Made by a program: the position numbers and the translations under genes. A model generated the notes under the pieces. The model did no database searches and was not told the DNA's origin. It worked only from the letters and a program-made list of their open reading frames with translations. DNA of 64,000 nt from UBA5177 sp002413265. Lineage in GTDB: Bacteria; Chloroflexota; UBA5177. Positions 43,360 through 51,869 of the stretch are shown here, piece after piece (positions within the stretch are counted from its first letter, which is position 1; each line of letters starts with the position of its first letter). The stretch is taken from NCBI GenBank assembly GCA_036752825.1, contig DAIORV010000001.1:62001-126000 (forward strand), in the 5' to 3' direction.

Positions 43360-44460
43360 ATGGCAGTTGTCAGCATGAAGCAGCTCCTCGAGGCAGGAGT
43401 ACACTTCGGACACCAGACTCGACGGTGGAACCCGAAGATGAAACCGTACATCTATACCGAGCGGAACGGCATCCACATCATCGACCTTCAAAAAACCGTC
43501 TCGATGCTGGACCGTGCGTACGGATACATTCAGGACGTGACGCGACAGGGAGGTAAAGTGCTCTTTGTCGGGACCAAGAAGCAAGCCCAGGACGCGGTAG
43601 CCGAAGAAGCGGGCCGCGCGGGCCAGTTCTACGTGAATCAGCGCTGGCTCGGAGGATTGCTGACCAATTTTCAGACGATTCAGCAGAGAATGCGCCGGCT
43701 CGAAGAGCTCGAGCGAATGCGCGAGTCCGGCGAGCTCGAGAGCCGACCGAAGAAAGAACAGCTGAAGCTCAACGACCAGGCGGCCAAGCTCGAGCGAATG
43801 CTGGGTGGCATCAGGGGAATGAGGCGCCTCCCCGACGCAATATTCGTGGTGGATACGGGCAAGGAGCACATCGCGATCCATGAGGCCGATCGGCTAGAGA
43901 TTCCTGTCGTTGCCCTTCTCGATACGAACTCAGACCCCGATGAGGTGGAGTACGGCATCCCGGCAAATGACGACGCAATCCGGGCGGTACGTCTCCTATC
44001 CAGCAAGATTGCCGATGCGGCTGAAGAAGGCGCTCAGGAGTACGCGAGCACCCGAGCCAAGGAAGACGAAGAAGAGGGTGTCGAGCCAGCTGAGCTGTAC
44101 GAGGGCGGCTACACAGCCGAGCCCGAAGGCTACGACGCGTCTCTGGACGGGGAAGACTTTGTCGCGCCCGAGCTTGACGGGGAAGACGTTGTCGAACTCG
44201 ACGTGCCGGATCTACCGGAAGGCAATGGCGATAGCGCTCTGCCCTCCGTGGCCGAGACGGACAAGGATACTGAGCCCGTCGTGAATCCTGTCGACCCGAT
44301 GGGCGCGTCCGGCGAAAACGGCCACGATGCTCCAGAAATCGAGTCCGAAGGCGCTGCTGATGCGAACCTGGTCCAGGCTGCCGAAGATGCGCCGGCGGGT
44401 GATGTGCCTCCGGTGGCGGAGGAGTCTCGAGTCGGCGTCCATCCGGACGCTGCGGAGTGA
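43360..44460 (+). CDS. rpsB: 30S ribosomal protein S2 with long acidic C-terminal extension
   Basis: S2 sits on the back of the 30S subunit and is needed for S1/SD-region assembly. ATG 43360 has a perfect AAAGGAGG. The core (about residues 1-235) is standard: MKQLLEAGVHFGHQTRRWNPKM, FVGTKKQAQDAV, QRWLGGLLTNFQTI, PVVALLDTNSDPD. After it come about 130 residues that are highly acidic and rich in Ala, Pro and Gly (EDEEEGVEPAEL ... SLDGEDFVAPELDGEDVV), for a total of 366 aa against the usual 230-260. The extension is probably disordered. Base use continues smoothly and no stop was lost, so it looks genuine. tsf follows. Confidence 0.96.
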   Translation: MAVVSMKQLLEAGVHFGHQTRRWNPKMKPYIYTERNGIHIIDLQKTVSMLDRAYGYIQDVTRQGGKVLFVGTKKQAQDAVAEEAGRAGQFYVNQRWLGGLLTNFQTIQQRMRRLEELERMRESGELESRPKKEQLKLNDQAAKLERMLGGIRGMRRLPDAIFVVDTGKEHIAIHEADRLEIPVVALLDTNSDPDEVEYGIPANDDAIRAVRLLSSKIADAAEEGAQEYASTRAKEDEEEGVEPAELYEGGYTAEPEGYDASLDGEDFVAPELDGEDVVELDVPDLPEGNGDSALPSVAETDKDTEPVVNPVDPMGASGENGHDAPEIESEGAADANLVQAAEDAPAGDVPPVAEESRVGVHPDAAE

Positions 44461-44502
44461 AACTATTTTAAGAACATTTGACTACCTGAGTAGGTGATAA
44501 AC

Positions 44503-45105
44503 GTGGGAACTACCGTGGCTTCAATTGACGATATCAAGCGTCTTCGCGAGGAGACAGGCGCCGGCATTATGGAGGCGAAGCGGGCTCTCAATGAGGCGGG
44601 TGGGGACTTTGGTAAAGCCAAGAAGCTTCTCGAGCAATGGGGCGCGGCCAGCGCCGCCAAGCGGGCCGGCCGGACGGCTTCGCAGGGAGTAATCGAGCCG
44701 TACATCCATGGCGGTGGACAGATAGGAGCCCTCGTAGAGCTGGATTGCGAGACAGATTTTGTGGCTCGAACCGAAGACTTCAGGAACCTGGCACACGAGA
44801 TAGCGATGCACGTCGCGGCCATGAATCCGAGGTATCTGTCGATTGACGAGATCCCGGAGGCCGAAGCCGGCGAGGTTCGTCAGCGCCTGCGCGATGAAGC
44901 CATTTCAAAGGGAAAGACTGCCGAAATTGCGGACCGGGTGGCTGAAGGCGGGTTCAAGAAATACCTCGAGCAGAATGTCCTTCTTGAACAGCCATACGTG
45001 CGCGACGACTCCAAGAAGATCAAGCAGCTTGTTCAGGAAGTCGCCACAAAAACCGGCGAAAACGTCCTGGTCAAGCGCTTCACGCGATATCAGATCGGTC
45101 TGTAA
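44503..45105 (+). CDS. tsf: Elongation factor Ts
   Basis: Guanine nucleotide exchange factor for EF-Tu (about 200 aa, the short form lacking part of the E. coli coiled coil). I chose GTG 44503 because AGGTGA lies 5 bases upstream; GTG codons at 44494 and 44515 are alternatives. The N-terminal UBA-like domain reads IKRLREETGAGIMEAKRALNEAGGDFGKA, followed by the exchange-core TDFVARTEDF motif and the KYLEQNVLLEQPYV-type segment. Stop TAA is immediately followed by the pyrH ATG. Confidence 0.95.
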   Translation: MGTTVASIDDIKRLREETGAGIMEAKRALNEAGGDFGKAKKLLEQWGAASAAKRAGRTASQGVIEPYIHGGGQIGALVELDCETDFVARTEDFRNLAHEIAMHVAAMNPRYLSIDEIPEAEAGEVRQRLRDEAISKGKTAEIADRVAEGGFKKYLEQNVLLEQPYVRDDSKKIKQLVQEVATKTGENVLVKRFTRYQIGL

Positions 45106-45864
45106 ATGCAGACTGCCGATCCGGCCGGCGTGGCGTACACACGTATTCTGCTAAAGCTGAGCGGTGAGGCACTCCTGGGCCATCAGGAGTACGGTATCGA
45201 TCCGATGGTGGTTAATTCCATCGCTCGAGAAATCGTGACGGTTCGGAATTGGGGCGTTTCGGTCGCGGTCGTCGTGGGTGGTGGCAATATCTTCCGCGGG
45301 GCCGCGGCCGCCTCTCGGGGGATGGACCGAGCCACGGCAGACTACATGGGGATGCTGGCAACTGTCATGAACGGACTCGCGCTGCAAGACGCTATAGAAA
45401 TCCTTGGCGTGCAGACGAGAGTGATGACCGGAATTGAGATGGACAAGGTGGCGGAGCCGTTCATTCGACGCAGAGCCGAGCGTCATCTCGAAAAGGATCG
45501 TGTGGTTATTCTGGTTGCAGGAACCGGCAACCCGTACTTTACGACCGATACCGCAGCGGCACTTCGGGCGATCGAGCTTCACGCCGACGTGGTTCTGAAA
45601 GCGACCAAGGTCGACGGCGTCTTCGAGTACGACCCCCTCGAAAACCCCAGCGCACGCCGTTTTTCGACCCTCGATTACATGGAAGCGCTGAGCCGAGAGC
45701 TGCAGGTCATGGACGGCACCGCGTTGTCACTCCTTAAGGACAATGGTCTTCCCATCGTCGTATTCAATTTGGCTCCCGGCAACATTGAGCGCGTGGTGAG
45801 GGGCGAGCAGATTGGTACTCTGATCGCAGCCAATGTTCAAGCAGTTCTCGCAGGAGTGGAGTAG
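45106..45864 (+). CDS. pyrH: Uridylate kinase
   Basis: Bacterial UMP kinase (252 aa) of the amino acid kinase fold, making UDP. ATP/UMP site motifs: RILLKLSGEALLG, VVVGGGNIFRG (about residue 60), MGMLATVMNGLALQDA, VAGTGNPYFTTDTAAALRA and LKATKVDGVFEYDP. Begins directly after the tsf stop and lies 3 bases ahead of frr: the canonical rpsB-tsf-pyrH-frr order. Confidence 0.96.
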   Translation: MQTADPAGVAYTRILLKLSGEALLGHQEYGIDPMVVNSIAREIVTVRNWGVSVAVVVGGGNIFRGAAAASRGMDRATADYMGMLATVMNGLALQDAIEILGVQTRVMTGIEMDKVAEPFIRRRAERHLEKDRVVILVAGTGNPYFTTDTAAALRAIELHADVVLKATKVDGVFEYDPLENPSARRFSTLDYMEALSRELQVMDGTALSLLKDNGLPIVVFNLAPGNIERVVRGEQIGTLIAANVQAVLAGVE

Positions 45865-45867
45865 ACC

Positions 45868-46425
45868 ATGGAGCAGCAGCTTCTCGTCGACACCGAACAT
45901 CACATGGAGAAAAGCCTGGATGTCCTGCGCCGGGAGTTGGGCACAATCCGCACTGGACGCGCCAATCCGGCGATCATCGAACACCTGAATGTCGATTACT
46001 ACGGTGCACCCACCCCGCTGCTTCAGCTTGCGACAATTTCATCGCCAGATTCGCGTCAGTTGTTGGTTCACCCCTACGACAAAGGCGCGCTGGGGAATAT
46101 AGAGAAGGCGATTCGCAGCTCGGATCTTGGGTTCAATCCCACAAATGACGGCACCCAGATCAGGATAGTGATCCCGCAGCTCACCGAAGAGCGGCGTCGC
46201 GACCTTGTGAAGCTTGTGCACAAGCGCGTTGAAGAGGCGAGGATTGCCATCCGCAACGTACGCAGGGACACCAACGATCACGTCCGAAAGCTCAAGAAAG
46301 ACAAGGAAATTTCCGAAGACGAGGAGCGGCGAGCCGAAGAACAACTGCAAAAGCTGACGGACCGCACCATCCGCGACGCCGAGTCCATTGGTCAGAACAA
46401 GGAAGCGGAGATGCTGGAGCTCTAA
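45868..46425 (+). CDS. frr: Ribosome recycling factor
   Basis: 185-residue RRF, which splits post-termination ribosomes with EF-G. Signature pieces: MEKSLDVLRRELGTIRTGRANPAI at the start, YYGAPTPLLQLATI, IRSSDLGFNPTNDG, and the C-terminal long helix DEERRAEEQLQKLTDR. Full length. uppS begins on the base after its stop. Confidence 0.96.
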   Translation: MEQQLLVDTEHHMEKSLDVLRRELGTIRTGRANPAIIEHLNVDYYGAPTPLLQLATISSPDSRQLLVHPYDKGALGNIEKAIRSSDLGFNPTNDGTQIRIVIPQLTEERRRDLVKLVHKRVEEARIAIRNVRRDTNDHVRKLKKDKEISEDEERRAEEQLQKLTDRTIRDAESIGQNKEAEMLEL

Positions 46426-47151
46426 ATGGTTGCAGAGTCGCCCGCATACGTCGAGCCGTCCAGTTCGGCAATTCCTCAGCACATCGCCATCATCATGGAT
46501 GGCAACGGGCGATGGGCGCAGCGTCGCCACCTCCCGCGGCTGGCAGGTCACCGCGCCGGCGTGCGCAATATTCACCGCATTGCGAATGCGTGTTTCGATC
46601 GCGGCGTGCGAATGCTAACGGTGTACGCGTTCTCGACTGAGAACTGGGGACGTCCCGCACAGGAGGTTTCCGGGCTCATGACCATTTTCGCCGAGGCGAC
46701 AGAGCGAGAGACCCGAAACCTTCATCAGAAAGGCGTGTGCGTACGACACGTCGGTTCAATGGAGGGCGTGCCCGTCCACCTGCGCAGAGCGATCGAAAAC
46801 GCGGTGACTTTGACCCACGACAACCCGAACCTCATGCTCAATGTCGCGTTCAACTATGGAGGGCGTGCCGAAATTGTGGATGCGGTCAAACGCATCGTGT
46901 CGGACGGTCTTTCAGCGGACGAGATCTCTGAGGAGACGATTAACGGGTATCTCTATACGGCCGATCTCCCCGATCCAGACCTTGTCATTCGCACTGCCGG
47001 CGAGATGCGTCTTTCAAATTTCTTGATCTGGCAGGCTGCCTACAGTGAGTACTATTCGACCCCGACCTATTGGCCAGAGTTCGGAGAGCGTGACCTCGAC
47101 GAGGCGATCGAGTCGTATGCGCGGCGCCACCGAAAGTTCGGCAAGCTCTGA
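46426..47151 (+). CDS. uppS: Isoprenyl transferase (undecaprenyl diphosphate synthase type)
   Basis: Cis-prenyltransferase (241 aa) making the C55 lipid carrier from FPP and IPP. Motifs in order: HIAIIMDGNGRWAQ (about residue 20), GHRAGVRNIHRI, TVYAFSTENWGRP, NVAFNYGGRAEIV, and DLVIRTAGEMRLSNFLIWQ with YSEYY. Part of the frr-uppS-cdsA-dxr-rseP run. Confidence 0.95.
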   Translation: MVAESPAYVEPSSSAIPQHIAIIMDGNGRWAQRRHLPRLAGHRAGVRNIHRIANACFDRGVRMLTVYAFSTENWGRPAQEVSGLMTIFAEATERETRNLHQKGVCVRHVGSMEGVPVHLRRAIENAVTLTHDNPNLMLNVAFNYGGRAEIVDAVKRIVSDGLSADEISEETINGYLYTADLPDPDLVIRTAGEMRLSNFLIWQAAYSEYYSTPTYWPEFGERDLDEAIESYARRHRKFGKL

Positions 47152-47152
47152 G

Positions 47153-47980
47153 GTGACGAGAGGTCGCGGACGAGCCTCAAACCTATTTGTCCGGATCACT
47201 ACCGCAGGAATCGGAATTCCGCTGGTTCTGATCGTGAACTACGCGGGAGCGTGGCCATTTGGTATCGTCCTCGCTCTCGTGGCTGGAGCTGCATTCTTTG
47301 AGTTCTGGTCCATGGCAGCGCGCGCCGGCTTTCCCGGTTCGCTTCTCATCGGCGTGCCGGCGTCAGCCGCGCTTGCCCTTTCGTCCCCTCTGGTCACCCG
47401 CCCCCAGCCTCTGTGGATCGCTTTGATCGTCGGCACTCAGCTTCTTGGAGGCGTCTGGTTTCTGTATCGAAGGAACTATGAACGAGGACTCATTGGCTGG
47501 GTCATGACAGTGAGCGGCGTCGCGTATGTCGGCGTTTTGATTGCCCCCCTGGGTCTACTACGCCAAGCCGCCCACGGGGCCTGGTGGGTCGCCGTCGTCC
47601 TCCTCATAACCTGGAGCTACGACACCGGAGCGTACTTCGCCGGCTCTTTTTGGGGACATCGGCCGTTCATGAAACACGTCAGCCCCAGCAAGACGAGGGA
47701 GGGCGTGATGGGAGGTCTGGCTGCTTCAACTCTGGTCGGGCTGGTGGCCGTTCCGGCGGTTGGCCTGTTGTTTTGGCAAGCCCTACTGTTGGGGGCCCTG
47801 GGAGGAGCAGTTGCCCAGCTCGGCGATTTGGTCGAGTCAATGCTGAAGCGCCAAACGGGCGTAAAAGATTCCGGAACGATCATCCCGGGCCACGGGGGAC
47901 TACTAGACCGGATAGACAGCCTCCTCTTCGTCGGCCCGCTGGTGTACTACGCTGCTCTGATTACTGGTCATGCCTCGTAA
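47153..47980 (+). CDS. cdsA: Phosphatidate cytidylyltransferase
   Basis: Integral membrane CDP-diacylglycerol synthase (275 aa). The start is uncertain: GTG 47153, 2 bases after the uppS stop, gives the membrane-entry sequence SNLFVRITTAGIGIPLVL soon after; an ATG at 47117 inside uppS is the alternative. Eight or so hydrophobic segments. Catalytic signature near the C-terminus: SPSKTREGVMGGLAAS, then DLVESMLKRQTGVKDSGTIIPGHGGLLDRIDS. Overlaps dxr by 11 bases. Confidence 0.93.
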   Translation: MTRGRGRASNLFVRITTAGIGIPLVLIVNYAGAWPFGIVLALVAGAAFFEFWSMAARAGFPGSLLIGVPASAALALSSPLVTRPQPLWIALIVGTQLLGGVWFLYRRNYERGLIGWVMTVSGVAYVGVLIAPLGLLRQAAHGAWWVAVVLLITWSYDTGAYFAGSFWGHRPFMKHVSPSKTREGVMGGLAASTLVGLVAVPAVGLLFWQALLLGALGGAVAQLGDLVESMLKRQTGVKDSGTIIPGHGGLLDRIDSLLFVGPLVYYAALITGHAS

Positions 47981-49124
47981 TCTCGTGATTCTGGGCAGCA
48001 CCGGGTCGGTGGGTCGGCAGACTCTCGATGTGGTGCGGATGCTCGGCGACCGCATAAGAGTGATAGGACTGGCTGCCGGAAGTAATTCGCGACTGCTACA
48101 AGAACAGGCTGCGGAATTTCGGCCCGTGCGCGTAGCTCTGATGGATGAGCGAGCGGCCGCGGCATGGAATAACTCTTGGATGCCCGCGGTTTCAGGTATC
48201 CAAGGCTTCTCATCGCTCGTAGAAGATCCGGACGTCGATGTCGTTGTCGTCGCCACGGTCGGCGCCGTGGGTCTTCGGCCATCGCTTTCCGCTCTGAGAG
48301 CTGGAAAACTCGTCGCCCTTGCGAACAAGGAGACCTTAGTCATGGCGGGCCAGCTGATCCAGGACGAGCTGGCAGCAGGTGACGGAACGCTGGTGCCGAT
48401 TGATAGTGAACACAGCGCCGTCTGGCAATGTCTGTTGGGCGAGCCTCGCCGCTCGATCGAGCGCCTGATCCTGACGGCCTCCGGCGGAGCGCTAAGACAG
48501 GTACCAACCGGTGACTTGAAATCTGTGACTCCGGCGCAAGCTCTGCTTCACCCGAACTGGCTCATGGGCCCGAAAATTACCATCGACTCGGCAACGCTCA
48601 TGAACAAGGGGCTGGAAGTTCTCGAGGCTCGCTGGCTGTTTGATATTTCTCTGGACCGCATCGATCTGCTGCTTCACGAGCAGAGCATCGTGCACTCGAT
48701 GGTTACCTTCGATGACAGCTCTGTGAAAGCCCAATTGGGGCTTCCCGATATGAGGCTGCCAATTCAGTATGCTCTCAGCCATCCGGATCGCTGGCCCAAC
48801 CAGCTGGAGCGGCTCGATTTGGGTCGCGTTGGTACGCTGACCTTTGGCCAGATCGATCTCGCCCGCCATCCGCTGCTGACGCTGGCCCTGGAAGCGGGTA
48901 GGGCTGGTGGCACTTATCCAGCCGTGCTGTGCGCCGCAGATGAAATTGCCGTGCACGCTTTCCTGACTGGAGCCGTCCCCTTTACTACCATGCCGTCCAT
49001 GATCCAGAGCGTGCTGGACGCACATGTCAATTGTCCCGAGCCGAATGTGGAGGATATACTTGAGGCCGACGGCTGGGCACGTCGAGTGGCTGCCGGCCTC
49101 GTTGCAGAAGCGAGTCCTTTTTGA
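47970..49124 (+). CDS. dxr: 1-deoxy-D-xylulose 5-phosphate reductoisomerase
   Basis: Second enzyme of the MEP isoprenoid pathway (384 aa), NADPH-dependent. NADPH loop LGSTGSVGRQTLDVV at the N-terminus, ANKETLVMAG, metal/substrate motif PIDSEHSAVWQCL, ASGGALR, the flexible-loop region LLHPNWLMGPKITIDSATL and MNKGLEVLEARWLF. Placed between cdsA and rseP as in many bacteria. The overlap with rseP is 4 bases. Confidence 0.96.
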   Translation: MPRNLVILGSTGSVGRQTLDVVRMLGDRIRVIGLAAGSNSRLLQEQAAEFRPVRVALMDERAAAAWNNSWMPAVSGIQGFSSLVEDPDVDVVVVATVGAVGLRPSLSALRAGKLVALANKETLVMAGQLIQDELAAGDGTLVPIDSEHSAVWQCLLGEPRRSIERLILTASGGALRQVPTGDLKSVTPAQALLHPNWLMGPKITIDSATLMNKGLEVLEARWLFDISLDRIDLLLHEQSIVHSMVTFDDSSVKAQLGLPDMRLPIQYALSHPDRWPNQLERLDLGRVGTLTFGQIDLARHPLLTLALEAGRAGGTYPAVLCAADEIAVHAFLTGAVPFTTMPSMIQSVLDAHVNCPEPNVEDILEADGWARRVAAGLVAEASPF

Positions 49125-50167
49125 GTCTGCTCCTCGGCATACCGGCATTCTTCATAATCCTTGCCGTCTTGATCCTCGTCCACGAGCTCGGACATTTCGC
49201 CATGGCGAAGCTAATGGGCGTGCGTGTCGATGAATTCGGCCTTGGCTTTCCACCCAGGCTAAAGACATGGCGACGCAACGGTACGATCTACTCGCTCAAT
49301 GCCATTCCACTCGGCGGGTTCGTCAAAATGCTTGGCGAGAACGGCGAAGATACCGAGCCGGATAGCTTCGGATCAAAGCCCCAATGGCAACGGCTGGTGA
49401 TCCTTGCGGCAGGACCAGCCATGAACCTCACGCTGGCAGTGGTCGTGCTCTTCATGGTCTTCGTCAGTGGCTCGCCAAAAAGTATCGCGGTCATTACTGG
49501 AGTCACCGCCCATAGCCCCGCGCAGAAAGCCGGACTGCGAACAGGCGACCACATACTGGCTCTCGATGGGAGCAGAGTTCAGTACCTGGAAGATCTTCAG
49601 GTCTCCACGCAGGCACATCAGGGCCAGCGGGTGACCCTCGAAGTGGAACGTGGCTCGCGCATCTTCACCGTGCACCTTACGCCACGCGTGAACCCCCCAC
49701 CCACGCAGGGCCGGATTGGCGTTCAGATGGAAAAGACCACAACGGTGCGATATGATCCTGGCACTGCTCTGAACCTCTCCGTCAGCCAGCTGGGACAGAT
49801 GGTGGCCACCCTTCCCGTCCTTGCTCAGAACATCGCTCAACACAATGGTGGCCAGGTCGCAGGGCCGATTGGAATCGCCCAGGCCACAACACAAGTAGTT
49901 CATCAAGAACCACAAAACGGCCTGGGCTCACTCTTTTTCTTCATGGCCCTGTTGAGCGCGAACCTCGGAATTCTCAATCTGCTTCCGATTCCCGCGCTCG
50001 ATGGCGGCAGGATCATCTTCGTGCTCATCTCCTGGATGCGGCGCCGAAACCTGGACCCCGAGCTTGAAGGGGTTATCCACGTGGTAGGAATGGCGGTGTT
50101 GCTGCTCCTTATCCTCGTGGTGTCCTATCAAGACATCGTTCGTTGGGTGAGCGGAGGCTCGTTCTAA
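49121..50167 (+). CDS. rseP: RIP metalloprotease RseP (site-2 protease)
   Basis: Intramembrane zinc protease (348 aa; TTG start overlapping the dxr stop by 4 bases). First membrane helix holds HELGHF (about residue 22), a PDZ domain follows at about 120-200 (SPAQKAGLRTGDHILALDG), and the last metal Asp lies in NLLPIPALDGGRI (about residue 285). Would cleave membrane-bound anti-sigma factors or signal peptides. No bamA or LPS genes follow, in contrast to Gram-negative gene order. Confidence 0.94.
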   Translation: MSLLLGIPAFFIILAVLILVHELGHFAMAKLMGVRVDEFGLGFPPRLKTWRRNGTIYSLNAIPLGGFVKMLGENGEDTEPDSFGSKPQWQRLVILAAGPAMNLTLAVVVLFMVFVSGSPKSIAVITGVTAHSPAQKAGLRTGDHILALDGSRVQYLEDLQVSTQAHQGQRVTLEVERGSRIFTVHLTPRVNPPPTQGRIGVQMEKTTTVRYDPGTALNLSVSQLGQMVATLPVLAQNIAQHNGGQVAGPIGIAQATTQVVHQEPQNGLGSLFFFMALLSANLGILNLLPIPALDGGRIIFVLISWMRRRNLDPELEGVIHVVGMAVLLLLILVVSYQDIVRWVSGGSF

Positions 50168-50616
50168 CGCGGTTTACATAATGCTGAGTCTCGAACCGAG
50201 TGTCGGTGGGGAGGTGTAGGTGCACGAGGAGATGGGAGACACACAATCAGTCAGGTACATCTCGTTTCAGTGCGCAGGAGCGCGTGCCCCGGCGTTCCCG
50301 CGAAGGAACGAGATCTGCGGCATTGGTCGACCGAAACTCATCGGCAGCGCTGATGAACGTCGCAAGAATATGGGCCGACAATCAGGGCGCGGGAACGAGA
50401 GAGATCGAGAGGAAGTCCGCTGAGCGGGCCAAATGAAGCCAAAAGCGCCTAAAAGCGGTTGAGTTACCATAACATCTATTATTTGCACTTGATTTCGAGA
50501 TGAGAGAGCTTGCAATGGCTTCTGGAATTGTCCCGAAATCGCAGTACATGAGGTCTGGCTCGACAAGCCGTCACGATTAGACGGCCAGCGATTTCCCAGC
50601 TAGACTCATATCTGCC
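50168..50616 (+). other. Gene-poor interval between rseP and the small HTH gene
   Basis: About 450 bases with no recognised gene. The first half contains a possible small reading frame (50220-50423). An AT-rich patch at about 50455-50515 stands out from the surroundings but gives no promoter with proper spacing. TAGACT at 50601-50606, 10 bases before the HTH gene's ATG, may be its -10. No tRNA or strong terminator was seen. Confidence 0.4.
50220..50423 (+). CDS. Possible small protein, unrecognised
   Basis: A frame of 67 codons beginning with GTG 50220, preceded by a strong GGGGAGG 5 bases upstream. The product is basic (SVRYISFQC ... RRNEICGIGRPKL ... RRKNMGRQSGRG) with two Cys. The ribosome site and moderately GC-rich third positions favour translation. 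There is no known domain, and the frame could be chance. Confidence 0.3.
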   Translation: MHEEMGDTQSVRYISFQCAGARAPAFPRRNEICGIGRPKLIGSADERRKNMGRQSGRGNERDREEVR

Positions 50617-50817
50617 ATGAGGAAGAGCCGCTATCGAAACGTTGGAGCCGGCAAAGGCGTCAAGTCGCAGCTGGGACCCGACGCATTGCAGTTGCTTCTC
50701 GACCTGGGACTGACCCAGGCCAAGATCGCCTCGCGCTTCGCGTGTAGCCCGCAGTTTATATCTCTGCTCGTTCGCGAATATGATTTGAAGCGCTCCCCTG
50801 TTCGTAAACGGCAATAG
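50617..50817 (+). CDS. Small helix-turn-helix protein
   Basis: 66 residues, very basic. Residues 24-58 (LLLDLGLTQAKIASRFACSP, then QFISLLVREYDLKR) have the spacing of a helix-turn-helix: a first helix, a TQAKIA second helix and a PQFISLL recognition helix. It resembles the DNA-binding core of sigma-like or Xre-like proteins, but no family can be named. No ribosome site is visible, and a TAGACT -10-like box ends 10 bases before the ATG, so the transcript might be leaderless. The next gene starts 26 bases later. Confidence 0.55.
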   Translation: MRKSRYRNVGAGKGVKSQLGPDALQLLLDLGLTQAKIASRFACSPQFISLLVREYDLKRSPVRKRQ

Positions 50818-50843
50818 CGAAAAAGCGCCGAAAGTTATGTAAA

Positions 50844-51839
50844 GTGAAACGGGATGTCGATCGACTTGGTCTCTCACTGTCTCCAAGCCGGGAACTGGAC
50901 ATCGCCGCGATCGCACGTGTAGCCCGCGAAGCCGAGTCCCTGGGCTATGAGTCAATGTGGATTCCTGAGACCTGGGGCGTGGACGCCGTATCCGTGCTTG
51001 CTGCCCTGGCCGTCTCGACCTCTCGAATACGTCTGGCAAGTGGCATCTTCAGTGTCTTCAGTAGATCGCCGGTGCTGATTGCACAGACGGCGGCGACACT
51101 TCAGGAACTGTCCGGAAATCGTTTCATCCTGGGTCTCGGCGCTTCCGGGCCGGCGGTCGTGGAACGATGGCACGGCGTGCCATTTTCGAGTCCCATTGAG
51201 CGCTCTCGCCTGTATGTAGAGATCATCCGATTAGCTCTCTCGGGGAGCAGGGTGGACTATCGGAAGCACGGTTTCGATCTGTCCGGATTTACTCTGAGCA
51301 ATCCTCCTTCCGTAGCCGTGCCGGTCTACATTGCCGCCATTGGTCCGAACAACGTTCGGCTCTGCGGAGAGCTTGCGGACGGCTGGCTCCCGATATTCGT
51401 TGCTCGCGGCCGTATGCAAGTGTTCTTCGACTCGCTATCTGATGGAGCCGCCGGGGCGAATAGGGATCTCGCTGACGTAGACGTTGCGGCGTTCGTCCCC
51501 GGATTGGTGGCCGAGCGCTCAGACGAGCTTCTTCGCCGGCAGCTGGCCTACTACATCGGAGGAATGGGTACCTTCTACTACACCTTCGTAAAACGGATGG
51601 GTTTCGCGGCCGAGGCTCACAAGGTCCGTCAGCTTTGGTCCTCTGGCGGTCGGAGACTCGCGGTCGCTGCCGTGCCTCAGCAACTTCTCGACCTATGTAC
51701 TCTCGGGGGTGAAGCAGAAGCGGCGCGACAGCGGCTTGATCTGCTGCGCGAAGACGGAGTACGTCTCCCCATCGTGACCTTTCCACACGGCTCTACGGAG
51801 GCAGAGATTTCTCACACGCTAAACGTCCTTGCGCCGTGA
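50844..51839 (+). CDS. LLM-class (F420- or flavin-dependent) oxidoreductase
   Basis: 331-residue luciferase-like monooxygenase-fold enzyme. GTG 50844 start with a poor ribosome site. Family features: RLGLSLSPSRELD start, SLGYESMWIPETWGVDAVSVLAALA, TSRIRLASGIFSVFSRSPVLIAQTAATL, RFILGLGASGP, and PVYIAAIGPNNVRLCGELADGWLP. This closely follows F420-dependent members (including the glucose-6-phosphate and mer-like groups) of actinobacteria and Chloroflexota, but cofactor and substrate are not readable. No F420 synthesis gene is in the window. Confidence 0.85.
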   Translation: MKRDVDRLGLSLSPSRELDIAAIARVAREAESLGYESMWIPETWGVDAVSVLAALAVSTSRIRLASGIFSVFSRSPVLIAQTAATLQELSGNRFILGLGASGPAVVERWHGVPFSSPIERSRLYVEIIRLALSGSRVDYRKHGFDLSGFTLSNPPSVAVPVYIAAIGPNNVRLCGELADGWLPIFVARGRMQVFFDSLSDGAAGANRDLADVDVAAFVPGLVAERSDELLRRQLAYYIGGMGTFYYTFVKRMGFAAEAHKVRQLWSSGGRRLAVAAVPQQLLDLCTLGGEAEAARQRLDLLREDGVRLPIVTFPHGSTEAEISHTLNVLAP

Positions 51840-51869
51840 ACACGAGGTGAGCCTGTGTAGAATTTCGAC

